64,000 nucleotides of DNA, taken from contig NC_079885.1 in assembly GCF_029227915.1 (NCBI RefSeq), positions 30,259,001-30,323,000 of the forward strand. Direction: 5' to 3'. This document shows positions 40,222 to 54,151 of the stretch, piece after piece (the stretch's first letter is position 1; every line of letters starts with the position of its first letter). Position numbers and translations under genes: made by a program. Source of the stretch: Hydractinia symbiolongicarpus. Taxonomy: Eukaryota; Cnidaria; Hydrozoa; Anthoathecata; Hydractiniidae. Under the pieces are notes generated by a model. The model was not told where the DNA came from. It saw only the letters and a list, made by a program, of their open reading frames with translations, and did no database searches.

Positions 40222-43200
40222 AAAGCCCATGAGACTTGTAGTTTTTAAAAATGTTTTCATTTTTGATGGGACGCTGAATAAAAGAAGTTTAATCACCGGC
40301 AAACGAAAACCCGCGATTTCCCGTAAATCCCAGACTCGGCCCGTATAGTCAAAAGTATACAAGGAAAGTACCCAGTGAGTAAACTCATTTTCCGAACGAA
40401 TTTTTAAATTATTTTTTCACCACTAAAACGCATGAGACTTGTAGTTTTCAAAAATGTTTTCATTTTTGATGAGACGTTGAATAAAAGAAGTTTAATCGCC
40501 GGCAAACGAAAACCTGCGATTTCCCGTAAATCCCGGACTCGGCCCGTATGGTCAAAAGTATACAAAGAAAGTACCCAGGGAGTAAACTCATTTCCCAAAC
40601 GATTTTTTAAATTATTATTTCACCACTAAAGCCCATGAGACTTGTAGTTTTTAAAAATGTTTTCATTTTTGATGAGACGCTGAATAAAAGAAGTTTAATC
40701 GCCGGCAAACGAAAACCCGCGATTTCCCGTAAATCCCGGACTCAGCCCGTATAGTCAAACGTATACAAAGAAAGTACCCAGTAAGTAAACTCATTTTCCG
40801 AACGATTTTTTAAATTATTTTTTCACCACTAAAACGCATGAGCCTTGCAGTTTTCAGAAATGTTTTCATTTTTGATGAGACGCTTGATGAAAGTTGTTTA
40901 ATCGCCGGCAAACGAAAACCCGCGATTTGCCGTAAATCCCGGACTTGGCCCGTATAGTCGAATGTATACAAAGAAAGTACCCTGTGAGTAAACTCATTTC
41001 CAAAACGATTTTTGAAATTATCTTTTCACCACTAAAACGCATGAGACTTGTAGTTTTCAAAAATGTTTTCATTTTTGATGAGACGCTGAATAAAAGAAGT
41101 TTAATCGCCGTCAAACGAATTTGCGCCATTTCCCGTAAACCCCGGACTCAGCCCGTATAGTCAAAAATATACAAAGAAAGCACCCAGGAAGTAAACTCAT
41201 TTCCCGAACGATTTTTTAAATTATTTTTTCACCACTAAAACGCATGAGACTTGTAGTTTTTAAAAATGTTTTCATTTTTGATGAGACGCTGAATAAAAGA
41301 AGTTTAAACGCTGGCAAACGAAAACTCGCGATTTCCCGTAAATCCCGGGCTTGGCCTGTATAGTCAAAAGTATACAAAGAAAGTACCCAGGGAGTAAACT
41401 CTTTTCCCGAACGATTTTTTAAATTATTTTTTCACCACTAAAACGCATGAGACTTGTAGTTTTCAAAAATGTTTTCATTTTTGATGAGACGCTGAATAAA
41501 AGAAGTTTAATCGTCGGCAAACGAAAACCCGCGATTTCCCGTAAAACTCGGACTCGGCCCGTATAGTCAAAAGTATACAAGGAAAGTACCCAGTGAGTAA
41601 ACTCATTTCCCGAACGATTTTTTAAATTATTTTTTCACCACTAAAACGCATGAGACTTGTACTTTTCAAAAATATTTTCATTTTTGATGAGACGCTGAAT
41701 AAAAGAAGTTTAATCGCCGGCAAACGAAAACCCGCGATTTCCCGTAAATCCCGGACTCGGCCCGTATAGTCAAAAGTATACAAGGAAAGTACCCAGTGAG
41801 TAAACTCATTTCCCGAACGAATTTTTAAATTATTTTTTCACCACTAAAACGCATGAGACTTGTAGTTTTCAAAAATGTTTTCATTTTTGATGAGACGCTG
41901 AAAAAAGAAGTTTAATCGCCGGCAAACGAAAACCTGCGATTTCCCGTCAATCCCGGACCCGGCCCGTATAGTCAAACGTATACAAAGAAAGTACCCAGTG
42001 AGTAAACTCCTTTTCCGAACGAATTTTTAAATTATTTTTTCACCACTAAAACGCATGAGACTTGTATTTTCAGAAATGTTTTCATTTTTGATGAGACGCT
42101 TGATGAAAGTTGTTTAATCGCCGGCAAACGAAAACCCGCGATTTGCCGTAAATCCCGGACTTAGCCCGTATAGTCGAATGTATACAAAGAAAGTACCCTG
42201 TGAGTAAACTCATTTCCAAAACGATTTTTGAAATTATCTTTTCACCACTAAAACGCATGAGACTTGTAGTTTTCAAAAATGTTTTCATTTTTGATGAGAC
42301 GCTGAATAAAAGAAGTTTAATCGCCGGCAAACGAAAACCCGCGATTTCCCGTAAAACTCGGACTCGGCCCGTATAGTCAAAAGTATACAAGGAAAGTACC
42401 CAGTGAGTAAACTCATTTCCCGAACGATTTTTTAAATTATTTTTTCACCACTAAAACGCATGAGACTTGTAGTTTTCAAAAATGTTTTCATTTTTGATGA
42501 GACCTTGAAAAAAGAAGTTTAATCGCCGGCAAACGAAAACCTGCGATTTCCCGTCAATCCCGGACCCGGCCCGTATAGTCAAACGTATACAAAGAAAGTA
42601 CCCAGTGAGTAAACTCATTTTCCGAACGAATTTTTAAATTATTTTTTCACCACTAAAACGCATGAGACTTGTAGTTTTCAAAAATCTTTTCATTTTTGAT
42701 GGGACGCTGAATAAAAGAAGTTTAATCGCCGGCAAACGAAAACCCGCAATTTCCTGTAAATCCCGGACTCGGCCCGTATAGTCAAAAGTATACAAGGAAA
42801 GTACCCAGTGACTAAACTCATTTTCCGAACGAAGTTTTAAATTATTTTTTCACCACTAAAACGCATGAGACTTGTAGTTTTCAAAAATGTTTTCATTTTT
42901 GATGACACGTTGAATAAAAGAAGTTTAATCGCCGGCAAACGAAAACCTGCGATTTCCCGTAAATCCCGGACTCGGCCCGTATAGTCAAAAGTATACAAAG
43001 AAAGTACCCAGGGAGTAAACTCATTTCCCAAACGATTTTTTAAATTATTATTTCACCACTAAAGCCCATGAGACTTGTAGTTTTTAAAAATGTTTTCATT
43101 TTTGATGAGACGCTGAATAAAAGAAGTTTAATCGCCGGCAAACGAAAACCCGCGATTTCCCGTAAATCCCGGACTCAGCCCGTATAGTCAAACGAATACA

Positions 43201-43262
43201 AAGAAAGTACCCAGTGAGTAAACTCATTTTCCGAACGAATTTTTAAATTATTTTTTCACCAC
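40222..43262. repeat. Partial further copies of the 8-mer family
   Basis: After two monomers of the AAAGCCCATGAG subtype, the order CTTGATGAAAGTTG, GCCGTCAAACG, GCACCCAGGAAG, GCTGAAAAAAG and GTCAATCCCGGACCCGG reappears at about 40840-42060, matching six monomers of the preceding 8-mer. A further CTTGATGAAAGTTG monomer starts at about 41980 and is joined to a different neighbour. GAGACCTTGAAAAAAG (about 42499) and GATGACACGTTG (about 42901) are one-off changes. Confidence 0.65.
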
Positions 43263-43263
43263 A

Positions 43264-44549
43264 AAAACGCATGAGACTTGTAGTTTTCAAAAATGTTTTC
43301 ATTTTTGATGAGACGCTGAATAAAAGAAGTTTATTCGCCGGAAAACGAAAACTTGCGATTTCCCGTAAATCCCGGACTCGGCCCGTATAGTCAAAAGTAT
43401 ACAAAGAAAGTACCCAGGGAGTAAACTCATTTCCCAAACGATTTTTTAAATTATTATTTCACCACTAAAGCCCATGAGACTTTTAGTTTTTAAAAATGTT
43501 TTCATTTTTGATGAGACGTTGAATAAAAGAAGTTTAATCGCCGGCAAACGAAAACCCGCGATTTCCCGTAAATCCCGGGCTTGGCCCGTATAGTCGAATG
43601 TATACAAAGAAAGTACCCTGTGAGTAAACTCATTTCCAAAACGATTTTTTAAATCATCTTTTCACCACTAAAACGCTTAAGACTTGTACTTTTCAAAAAT
43701 GTTTTCATTTTTGATGAGACGCTGAATAAAAGAAGTTTAATTGCCGGCAAACGAAAACCCCCCATTTCCCGTAAACCCCGGACTCGGCCCGTATAGTCAA
43801 ACGTATACAAAGAAAGTACCCAGGGTGTAAACTCATTTCCCGAACGATTTTTTGAATTATTTTTTCACCACTAAAACGCATGAGACTTGTAGTTTTCAAA
43901 AATGTTTTCATTTTTGATGAGACGCTGAATAAAAGAAGTTTATTCGCCGGAAAACGAAAACTTGCGATTTCCCGTAAATCCCGGACTCGGCCCGTATAGT
44001 CAAAAGTATACAAAGAAAGTACCCAGGGAGTAAACTCATTTCCCAAACGATTTTTTAAATTATTATTTCACCACTAAAGCCCATGAGACTTTTAGTTTTT
44101 AAAAATGTTTTCATTTTTGATGAGACGTTGAATAAAAGAAGTTTAATCGCCGGCAAACGAAAACCCGCGATTTCCCGTAAATCCCGGGCTTGGCCCGTAT
44201 AGTCGAATGTATACAAAGAAAGTACCCTGTGAGTAAACTCATTTCCAAAACGATTTTTTAAATCATCTTTTCACCACTAAAACGCTTAAGACTTGTACTT
44301 TTCAAAAATGTTTTCATTTTTGATGAGACGCTGAATAAAAGAAGTTTAATTGCCGGCAAACGAAAACCCCCCATTTCCCGTAAACCCCGGACTCGGCCCG
44401 TATAGTCAAACGTATACAAAGAAAGTACCCAGGGTGTAAACTCATTTCCCGAACGATTTTTTGAATTATTTTTTCACCACTAAAACGCATGAGACTTGTA
44501 GTTTTCAAAAATGTTTTCATTTTTGATGAGACGCTGAATAAAAGAAGTT
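43264..44549. repeat. Tandem pair of 3-monomer units (609 bp)
   Basis: TTATTCGCCGGAAAACG (43331 and 43940), GACTTTTAGTTTTTAAAAATG, AAATCATCTTTT, GCTTAAGACTTGTACTTTTC, AAACCCCCCATTTCC and GATTTTTTGAATT recur exactly 609 bases apart. I saw no difference within the shared part after ACAAAAACG (43261). The first copy is about 43264-43872. The second runs from 43873 and keeps matching to about 44549, where it changes to AATCGCTGGCC. Confidence 0.85.
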
Positions 44550-45123
44550 TAATCGCTGGCCAACGAAAACCCGCGATTTCCCGTAAATCCCGGACTCGGC
44601 CCGTATAGTCAAAAGTATACAAGGAAAGTACCCAGTGAGTAAACTCAGTTTCCCAACGAATATTTAAATTATTTTTTCACCACTAAAACGCATGAGACTT
44701 GTAGTTTTCAAAAATGTTTTCATTTTTGATGAGACGCTGAATAAAAGAAGTTTAATCGCCGGCAAACGAAAACCTGCGATTTCCCGTAAATCCCGGACTC
44801 GGCCCGTATAGTCAAAAGTATACAAGGAAAGTACCCAGTGAGTAAACTCATTTTCCGAACGAATTTTTAAATTATTTTTTCACCACTAAAACGCATGAGA
44901 CTTGTAGTTTTCAAAAATGTTTTCATTTTTGATGAAACGCTGGATAAGAGTAGTTTAATCGCCGGCAAACGAAAACCCGCGATTTCCCGTAAATCCCGGA
45001 CTCAGCCCGTATAGTCAAAAGTATACAAGGAAAGTACCCAGTGAGTAAACTCATTTCCCGAACGAATTTTTAAATTATTTTTTCACCACTAAAACGCATG
45101 AGACTTGTAGTTTTCAAAAATGT
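44550..45123. repeat. Linker monomers between the 3-mer and 11-mer blocks
   Basis: About three monomers of the CAAGG/CAGTGAG subtype with one-off variants (GTTTCCCAACGAATATTT, GGATAAGAGTAG, CTCAGCCCG). No other content. Confidence 0.6.
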
Positions 45124-48100
45124 TTTCATTTTTGATGAGACGCTGAAAAAAGAAGTTTAATCGCCGGCAAACGAAAACCTGCGATTTCCCGTAAATCCCG
45201 GACTCGGCCCGTATAGTCAAAAGTATACAAAGAAAGTACCCAGGGAGTAAACTCATTTCCCAAACGATTTTTTAAATTATTATTTCACCACTAAAGCCCA
45301 TAAGACTTGTAGTTTTTAAAAATGTTTTCATTTTTGATGAGACGCTGAATAAAAGAAGTTTGATCGCCGGCAAAAGAAAACCCGCGATTTCCCGTAAATC
45401 CCGGACTCGGCCCGTATAGTCAAAAGTATACAAGGAAAGTACCCAGTGAGAAAACTCATTTCCCGAACGAATTTTTAAATTATTTTTTCACCACTAAAAC
45501 GCATGAGACTTGTAGTTTTCAGAAATGTTGTCATTTTTGATGAGACGCTTAATGAAAGTGGTTTAATTGCCGGCAAAGGAAAACCCGCGATTTCCCGTAA
45601 ATCCTTGGCTTGGCCCGTATAGTCGAATGTATACAAAGAAAGTACCCTGTGAGTAAACTCATTTCCAAAACGATTTTTTAAATTATCTTTTCACCACTAA
45701 AACGCTTAAGACTTGTAGTTTTCAAATATGTTTTCATTTTTGATGAGACGCTGAATAAAAGTAGTTTAATTGCCGGCAAACGAAAACCCGCCATTTCCCG
45801 TAAACCCCGGACTCGGCCCGTATAGTCAAACGTATACAAACAAAGTACTCAGGGAGTAAACTCATTTCTCAAACGATTTTTAAATTATTATTTCACCACT
45901 AAAGCCCATGAGACTTGTAGTTTTTAAAAATGTTTTCGTTTTTGATGAGACGCTGAATAAAAGAAGTTTAATCGCTGGAAAACGAAAACCCGCGATTTCC
46001 CGTAAATCCCGGACTCGGCCCGTATAATCAAAAGTATACAAGGAAAGTACCCAGTGAGAAAACTCATTTCCCGAACGAATTTTTAAATTATTTTTTCACC
46101 ACTAAAACGCATGAGACTTGTAGTTTTCAGAAATGTTGTCATTTTTAATGAGACGCTTTATGAAAGTGGTTTAATCGCCGGCAAAGGAAAACCCGCGATT
46201 TCCCGTAAATCCCGGGCTTGGCCCGTATAGTCGAATGTATACAAAGAAAGTACCCTGTGAGTAAACTCATTTCCAAAACGATTTTTTTTAATTATCTTTT
46301 CACCACTAAAACGCTTAAGACTTGTAGTTTTCAAAAATGTTTTCATTTTTGATGAGACGCTGAATAAAAGAAGTTTAATTGCCGGCAAACGAAAACCCGC
46401 CATTTCCTGTAAACCCCGGACTCGGCCCGTATAGTCAAACGTATACAAAGAAAGTACCCAGGGTGTAAACTCATTTCCCGAACGATTTTTTGAATTATTT
46501 TTTCACCACTAAAACGCATGAGACTTGTAGTTTTCAAAAATGTTTTCATTTTTGATGAGACGCTGAATAAAAGAAGTTTAATCGCTGGCAAACGAAAACC
46601 CGCGATTTCCCGTAAATCCCGGACTCGGCCCGTATAGTCAAAAGTATACTAGGAAAGTACCCAGTGAGTAAACTCAGTTTCCTAATGAATATTTAAATTA
46701 TTTTTTCACCACTAAAACGCATGAGACTTGTAGTTTTCAAAAATGTTTTCATTTTTGATGAGACGCTGAATAAAAGAAGTTTAATCGCCGGCAAACGAAA
46801 ACCTGCGATTTCCCGTAAATCCCGGACTCGGCCCGTATAGTCAAAAGTATAGAGGGAAAGTACCCAGTGAGTAAACTCATTTTCCGAACGAATTTTTAAA
46901 TTATTTTTTCACCACTAAAACGCATGAGACTTGTAGTTTTCAAAAATGTTTTCATTTTTGATGAAACGCTGGATAAAAGTAGTTTAATCGCCAGCAAACG
47001 AAAACCCGCGATTTCCCGTAAATCCCGGACTCGGCCCGTATAGTCAAAAGTATACAAAGAAAGTACCCAGGGTGTAAACTCATTTCCCGAACGATTTTTT
47101 GAATTATTTTTTCACCACTAAAACGCATGAGACTTGTAGTTTTCAAAAATGTTTTCATTTTTGATGAGACGCTGAATAAAAGAAGTTTAATCGCCGCCAA
47201 ACGAAAACCTGCGATTTCCCGTAAATCCCGGACTCGGCCCGTATAGTCAAAAGTATACAAAGAAAGTACCCAGGGAGTAAACTCATTTTCCAAACGATTT
47301 TTTAAATTATTTTTTCACCACTAAAACGCATGAGACTTGTAGTTTTTAAAAATGTTTTCATTTTTGATGAGACGCTGAAAAAAGAAGTTTAATCGCCGGC
47401 AAACGAAAACCTGCGATTTCCCGTAAATCCCGGACTCGGCCCGTATAGTCAAAAGTATACAAAGAAAGTACCCAGGGAGTAAACTCATTTCCCAAACGAT
47501 TTTTTAAATTATTATTTCACCACTAAAGCCCATAAGACTTGTAGTTTTTAAAAATGTTTTCATTTTTGATGAGACGCTAAATAAAAGAAGTTTGATCGCC
47601 GGCAAAAGAAAACCCGCGATTTCCCGTAAATCCCGGACTCGGCCCGTATAGTCAAAAGTATACAAGGAAAGTACCCAGTGAGAAAACTCATTTCCCGAAC
47701 GAATTTTTAAATTATTTTTTCACCACTAAAACGCATGAGACTTGTAGTTTTCAGAAATGTTGTCATTTTTGATGAGACGCTTAATGAAAGTGGTTTAATT
47801 GCCGGCAAAGGAAAACCCGCGATTTCCCGTAAATCCTGGGCTTGGCCCGTATAGTCGAATGTATACAAAGAAAGTACCCTGTGAGTAAACTCATTTCCAA
47901 AACGATTTTTTAAATTATCTTTTCACCACTAAAACGCTTAAGACTTGTAGTTTTCAAAAATGTTTTCATTTTTGATGAGACGCTGAATAAAAGTAGTTTA
48001 ATTGCCGGCAAACGAAAACCCGCCATTTCCCGTAAACCCCGGACTCGGCCCGTATAGTCAAACGTATACAAACAAAGTACTCAGGGAGTAAACTCATTTC

Positions 48101-49590
48101 CCAAACGATTTTTAAATTATTATTTCACCACTAAAGCCCATGAGACTTGTAGTTTTTAAAAATGTTTTCATTTTTGATGAGACGCTGAATAAAAGAAGTT
48201 TAATCGCTGGCAAACGAAAACCCGCGATTTCCCGTAAATCCCGGACTCGGCCCGTATAATCAAAAGTATACAAGGAAAGTACCCAGTGAGAAAACTCATT
48301 TCCCGAACGAATTTTTAAATTATTTTTTCACCACTAAAACGCATGAGACTTGTAGTTTTCAGAAATGTTGTCATTTGTGATGAGACGCTTTATGAAAGTG
48401 GTTTAATCGCCGGCAAAGGAAAACCCGCGATTTCCCGTAAATCCCGGGCTTGGCCCGTATAGTCGAATGTATACAAAGAAAGTACCCTGTGAGTAAACTC
48501 ATTTCCAAAACGATTTTTTTAAATTATCTTTTCACCACTAAAACGCTTAAGACTTGTAGTTTTCAAAAATGTTTTCATTTTTGATGAGACGCTGAATAAA
48601 AGAAGTTTAATTGCCGGCAAACGAAAACCCGCCATTTCCTGTAAACCCCGGACTCGGCCCGTATAGTCAAACGTATACAAAGAAAGTACCCAGGGTGTAA
48701 ACTCATTTCCCGAACGATTTTTTGAATTATTTTTTCACCACTAAAACGCATGAGACTTGTAGTTTTCAAAAATGTTTTCATTTTTGATGAGACGCTGAAT
48801 AAAAGAAGTTTAATCGCTGGCAAACGAAAACCCGCGATTTCCCGTAAATCCCGGACTCGGCCCGTATAGTCAAAAGTATACAAGGAAAGTACCCAGTGAG
48901 TAAACTCAGTTTCCTAATGAATATTTAAATTATTTTTTCACCACTAAAACGCATGAGACTTGTAGTTTTCAAAAATGTTTTCATTTTTGATGAGACGCTG
49001 AATAAAAGAAGTTTAATCGCCGGCAAACGAAAACCTGCGATTTCCCGTAAATCCCGGACTCGGCCCGTATAGTCAAAAGTATAGAGGGAAAGTACCCAGT
49101 GAGTAAACTCATTTTCCGAACGAATTTTTAAATTATTTTTTCACCACTAAAACGCATGAGACTTGTAGTTTTCAAAAATGTTTTCATTTTTGATGAAACG
49201 CTGGATAAAAGTAGTTTAATCGCCAGCAAACGAAAACCCGCGATTTCCCGTAAATCCCGGACTCGGCCCGTATAGTCAAAAGTATACAAAGAAAGTACCC
49301 AGGGTGTAAACTCATTTCCCGAACGATTTTTTGAATTATTTTTTCACCACTAAAACGCATGAGACTTGTAGTTTTCAAAAATGTTTTCATTTTTGATGAG
49401 ACGCTGAATAAAAGAAGTTTAATCGCCGCCAAACGAAAACCTGCGATTTCCCGTAAATCCCGGACTCGGCCCGTATAGTCAAAAGTTTACAAAGAAAGTA
49501 CCCAGGGAGTAAACTCATTTTCCAAACGATTTTTTAAATTATTTTTTCACCACTAAAACGCATGAGACTTGTAGTTTTCAAAAATGTTTT
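45124..49590. repeat. Tandem pair of 11-monomer units (2,232 bp)
   Basis: CGCTGAAAAAAG at 45141 and 47373, and the broken landmark GTATAGAGGG at 46847 and 49079, are both 2,232 apart. Shared private variants include GAGAAAACTC, GTTGTCATTT, GGCAAAGGAAAACC, CAAACAAAGTACTC, CCTGTAAACCCC, CCTAATGAATATTT, GCTGGATAAAAGTAG and CGCCGCCAAACG. Differences seen include TCAAATATG (45722), CTCAAACG (45868), TTTTCGTTTTT (45935), GCTGGAAAACG (45974), TATACTAGG (46646), TTTGTGATG (48375) and GTTTACAAAG (49485). The copies are about 45124-47355 and 47356-49590. Confidence 0.8.
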
Positions 49591-51434
49591 CATTTTTGAT
49601 GAGACGCTGAAAAAAGAAGTTTAATCGCCGGCAAACGAAAACCTGCGATTTCCCGTCAAACCCGGACTCGGCCCGTATAGTCAAACGTATACAAAGAAAG
49701 TACCCAGGGTGTAAACTCATTTCCCGAACGATTTTTTGAATTATTTTTTCACCACTAAAACGCATGAGACTTGTAGTTTTCAAAAATGTTTTCATTTTTG
49801 ATGAGACGCTGAATAAAAGAAGTTTAATCGCCGGCAAACGAAAACCTGCGATTTCCCGTAAATCCCGGACTCGGCCCGTATAGTCAAAAGTATACAAAGA
49901 AAGTACCCAGGGAGTAAACTCATTTTCCAAACGATTTTTTAAATTATTATTTCACCACTAAAGCCCATGAGACTTTTAGTTTTTAAAAATGTTTTCATTT
50001 TTGATGAGACGCTGAATAAAAGAAGTTTAATCGCCGGCAAACGAAAACCCGCGATTTGCCGTAAATCCCGGACTCGGCCCGTATAGTCAAAAGTATACAA
50101 GGAAAGTACCCAGTGTGAAAACTCATTTCCCGAACGAATTTTTAAATTATTTTTTCACCACTAAAACGCATAAGACTTGTAGTTTTCAGAAATGTTGTCA
50201 TTTTTGATGAGACGCTTAATGAAAGTGGTTTAATCGCCGGCAAAGGAAAACCCGCGATTTCCCGTAAATCCTGGGCTTGGCCCGTATAGTCGAACGTATA
50301 CAAAGAAAGTACCCTGTGAGTAAACTCATTTCCAAAACGATTTTTTAAATTATCTTTTCACCACTAAAACGCTTAAGACTTGTAGTTTTCAAAAATGTTT
50401 TTATTTTTGATGAGACGCTGAAAAAAGAAGTTTAATCGCCGGCAAACGAAAACCTGCGATTTCCCGTCAAACCCGGACTCGGCCCGTATAATCAAACGTA
50501 TACAAAGAAAGTACCCAGGGTGTAAACTCATTTCCCGAACGATTTTTTGAATTATTTTTTCACCACTAAAACGCATGAGACTTGTAGTTTTCAAAAATGT
50601 TTTTATTTTTGATGAGACGCTGAATAAAAGAAGTTTAATCGCCGGCAAACGAAAACCTGCGATTTCCCGTAAATCCCGGACTCAGCCCGTATAGTCAAAA
50701 GTATACAAAGAAAGTACCCAGGGAGTAAACTCATTTCCCAAACGATTTTTTAAATTATTATTTCACCACTAAAGCCCATGAGACTTGTAGTTTTTAAAAA
50801 TGTTTTCATTTTTGATGAGACTCTGAATAAAAGAAGTTTAATCGCCGGCAAACGAAAACCCGCGATTTCCCGTAAATCCCGGACTCGGCCCGTATAGTCA
50901 AAAGTATACAAGGAAAGTACCCAGGGAGAAAACTCATTTCCCGAACGAATTTTTAAATTATTTTTTCACCACTAAAACGCATGAGACTTGTAGTTTTCAA
51001 AAATGTTTTCATTTTTGATGAGACGCTGAATAAAAGAAGTTTAATTGCTGGCAAACGAAAACCCGCGATTTCCCGTAAGTCCCGGACTCGGCCCGTATAG
51101 TCAAAAGTATACAAGGAAAGTACCCAGTGAGTAAACTCATTTTCCGAACGAATTTTTAAATTATTTTTTCACCACTAAAACGCATGAGACTTGTAGTTTT
51201 CAAAAATGTTTTCATTTTTGATGAGACGCTGAATAAAAGAAGTTTAATCGCCGGCAAACGAAAACCTGCGATTTCCCGTAAATCCCGGACTCGGCCCGTA
51301 TAGTCAAAAGTATACAAGGAAAGTACCCAGTGAGTAAACTCATTTTCCGAACGAATTTTTAAATTATTTTTTCACCACTAAAACGCATGAGACTTGTAGT
51401 GTTCAAAAATGTTTTCATTTTTGATGAAACGCTG
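49591..51434. repeat. Linker block, about nine monomers
   Basis: The monomers alternate between GTCAAACCCGG/GGGTGT, CCCAAACG/AAAGCCCATGAG and CAAGG/CAGTGAG subtypes. A partial repeat of the GCTGAAAAAAG then GGGTGT-GAATT pair is seen at about 49600-49810 and 50415-50620 (4 monomers apart). No gene or unique sequence. Confidence 0.6.
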
Positions 51435-53058
51435 AATAAAAGTAGTTTAATCGCCGGCAAACGAAAACCCGCGATTTCCCGTAAATCCCGGACTCGGCCC
51501 GTATAGTCAAACGTATACAAAGAATGTACCCAGGGTGTAAACTCATTTCCCGAACGATTTTTTGAATTATTTTTTCACCACTAAAACGCATGAGACTTGT
51601 AGTTTTCAAAATTGTTTTCATTTTTGATGAGACGCTGAATAAAAGAAGTTTAATCGCTGGCAAACGAAAACCCGCGATTTCCCGTCAAACCCGGACTCGG
51701 CCCGTATAGTCAAACGTATACAAAGAAAGTACCCAGGGTGTAAACTCATTTCCCGAACGATTTTTTGAATTATTTTTTCACCACTAAAACGCATGAGACT
51801 TGTAGTTTTCAAAAATGTTTTCATTTTTGATGAGACGCTGAATAAAAGAAGTTTAATCGCCGGCAAACGAAAACCTGCGATTTCCCGTAAATCCCGGACT
51901 CGGCCCGTATAGTCAAAAGTATACAAAGAAAGTACCCAGGGAGTAAACTCATTTCCCAAACGATTTTTTAAATTATTATTTCACCACTAAAACGCATGAG
52001 ACTTGTAGTTTTCAGAAATGTTGTCATTTTTAATGAGACGCTTAATGAAAGTGGTTTAATCGCCGGCAAAGGAAAACCCGCGATTTCCCGTAAATCCTGG
52101 GCTTGGCCCGTATAGTCGAATGTATACAAAGAAAGTACCCTGTGAGTAAACTCATTTCCAAAACGATTTTTTAAATTATCTTTTCACCACTAAAACGCTT
52201 AAGATTTGTAGTTTTCAAAAATGTTTTCATTTTTGATGAGACGCTGAATAAAAGTAGTTTAATCGCCGGCAAACGAAAACCCGCAATTTCCCGTAAATCC
52301 CGGACTCGGCCCGTATAGTCAAACGTATACAAAGAATGTACCCAGGGTGTAAACTCATTTCCCGAACGATTTTTTGAATTATTTTTTCACCACTAAAACG
52401 CATGAGACTTGTAGTTTTCAAAATTGTTTTCATTTTTGATGAGACGCTGAATAAAAGAAGTTTAATCGCTGGCAAACGAAAACCCGCGATTTCCCGTCAA
52501 ACCCGGACTCGGCCCGTATAGTCAAACGTATACAAAGAAAGTACCCAGGGTGTAAACTCATTTCCCGAACGATTTTTTGAATTATTTTTTCACCACTAAA
52601 ACGCATGAGACTTGTAGTTTTCAAAAATGTTTTCATTTTTGATGAGACGCTGAATAAAAGAAGTTTAATCGCCGGCAAACGAAAACCTGCGATTTCCCGT
52701 AAATCCCGGACTCGGCCCGTATAGTCAAAAGTATACAAAGAAAGTACCCAGGGAGTAAACTCATTTCCCAAACGATTTTTTAAATTATTATTTCACCACT
52801 AAAACGCATGAGACTTGTAGTTTTCAGAAATGTTGTCATTTTTAATGAGACGCTTAATGAAAGTGGTTTAATCGCCGGCAAAGGAAAACCCGCGATTTCC
52901 CGTAAATCCTGGGCTTGGCCCGTATAGTCGAATGTATACAAAGAAAGTACCCTGTGAGTAAACTCATTTCCAAAACGATTTTTTAAATTATCTTTTCACC
53001 ACTAAAACGCTTAAGATTTGTAGTTTTCAAAAATGTTTTCATTTTTGATGAGACGCTG
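51435..53058. repeat. Tandem pair of 4-monomer units (812 bp)
   Basis: AGAATGTACC (51521 and 52333), AAAATTGTTTTC, CCGTCAAACCCGG, GTTGTCATTTTTAATGAG and AAGATTTGTAG (52201 and 53013) are all shared 812 bases apart. The copies are about 51435-52246 and 52247-53058. The differences I saw are CGCGATTTCC against CGCAATTTCC (52283) and a GTAAATC/GTCAAAC-type region outside the unit. Confidence 0.8.
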
Positions 53059-54151
53059 AATAAAAGTAGTTTAATTGCCGGCAAACGAAAACCCGCCATT
53101 TCCCAGAAACCCCGGACTCGGCCCGTATAGTGAAACGTATACAAAGAAAGTACCCAGGGAGTAAACTCATTTCCCGAACGATTTTTTGAATTATTTTTTC
53201 ACCACTAAAACGCATGAGACTTGTAGTTTTCAAAAATGTTTTCATTTTTGATGAGACGCTGAATAAAAGAAGTTTAATCGCTGGCAAACGAAAACCCGCG
53301 ATTTCCCGTAAGTCCCGGACTCGGCCCGTATAGTCAAAAGTATACAAGGAAAGTACCCAGTGAGTAAACTCATTTTCCGAACGAATTTTTAAATTATTTT
53401 TTCACCACTAAAACGCATGAGACTTGTAGTTTTCAAAAATGTTTTCATTTTTGATGAGACGCTGAATAAAAGAAGTTTAATCGACGGCAAACGAAAACCT
53501 GCGATTTCCCGTAAATCCCGGACTCGGCCCGTATAGTCAAAAGTATACAAGGAAAGTACCCAGTGAGTAAACTCATTTTCCGAACGAATTTTTAAATTAT
53601 TTTTTCACCACTAAAACGCATGAGACTTGTAGTGTTCAAAAATGTTTTCATTTTTGATGAAACGCTGAATAAAAGTAGTTTAATCGCCGGCAAACGAAAA
53701 CCCGCGATTTCCCGTAAATCCCGGACTCGGCCCGTATAGTCAAACGTATACAAAGAAAGTACCCAGGGTGTAAACTCATTTCCCGAACGATTTTTTGAAT
53801 TATTTTTTCACCACTAAAACGCATGAGACTTGTAGTTTTCAAAATTGTTTTCATTTTTGATGAGACGCTGAATAAAAGAAGTTTAATCGCTGGCAAACGA
53901 AAACCCGCGATTTCCCGTAAATCCCGGACTCGGCCCGTATAGCCAAAAGTATACAAGGAAAGTACCCAGTGAGTAAACTCATTTTCCGAACGAATTTTTA
54001 AATTATTTTTTCACCACTAAAACGCATGAGACTTGTAGTTTTCAAAAATGTTTTCATTTTTGATGAGACGCTGAATAAAAGAAGTTTAATCGCCGGCAAA
54101 CGTAAACCTGCGATTTCCCGTAAATCCCGGACTCGGCCCGTATAGTCAAAA

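Noticed and set aside
49553-49930. Minus-strand open frames of 64-125 codons repeated through the array (beginning MGNEFT, MYTFDYTG and similar)
   Set aside because: They are the same satellite read in the same phase again and again. The 203-bp period shifts the frame at each monomer, so longer ones depend on chance indels. They lack any recognisable domain, ribosome-binding or splice context, and vary exactly as the DNA subtypes do.
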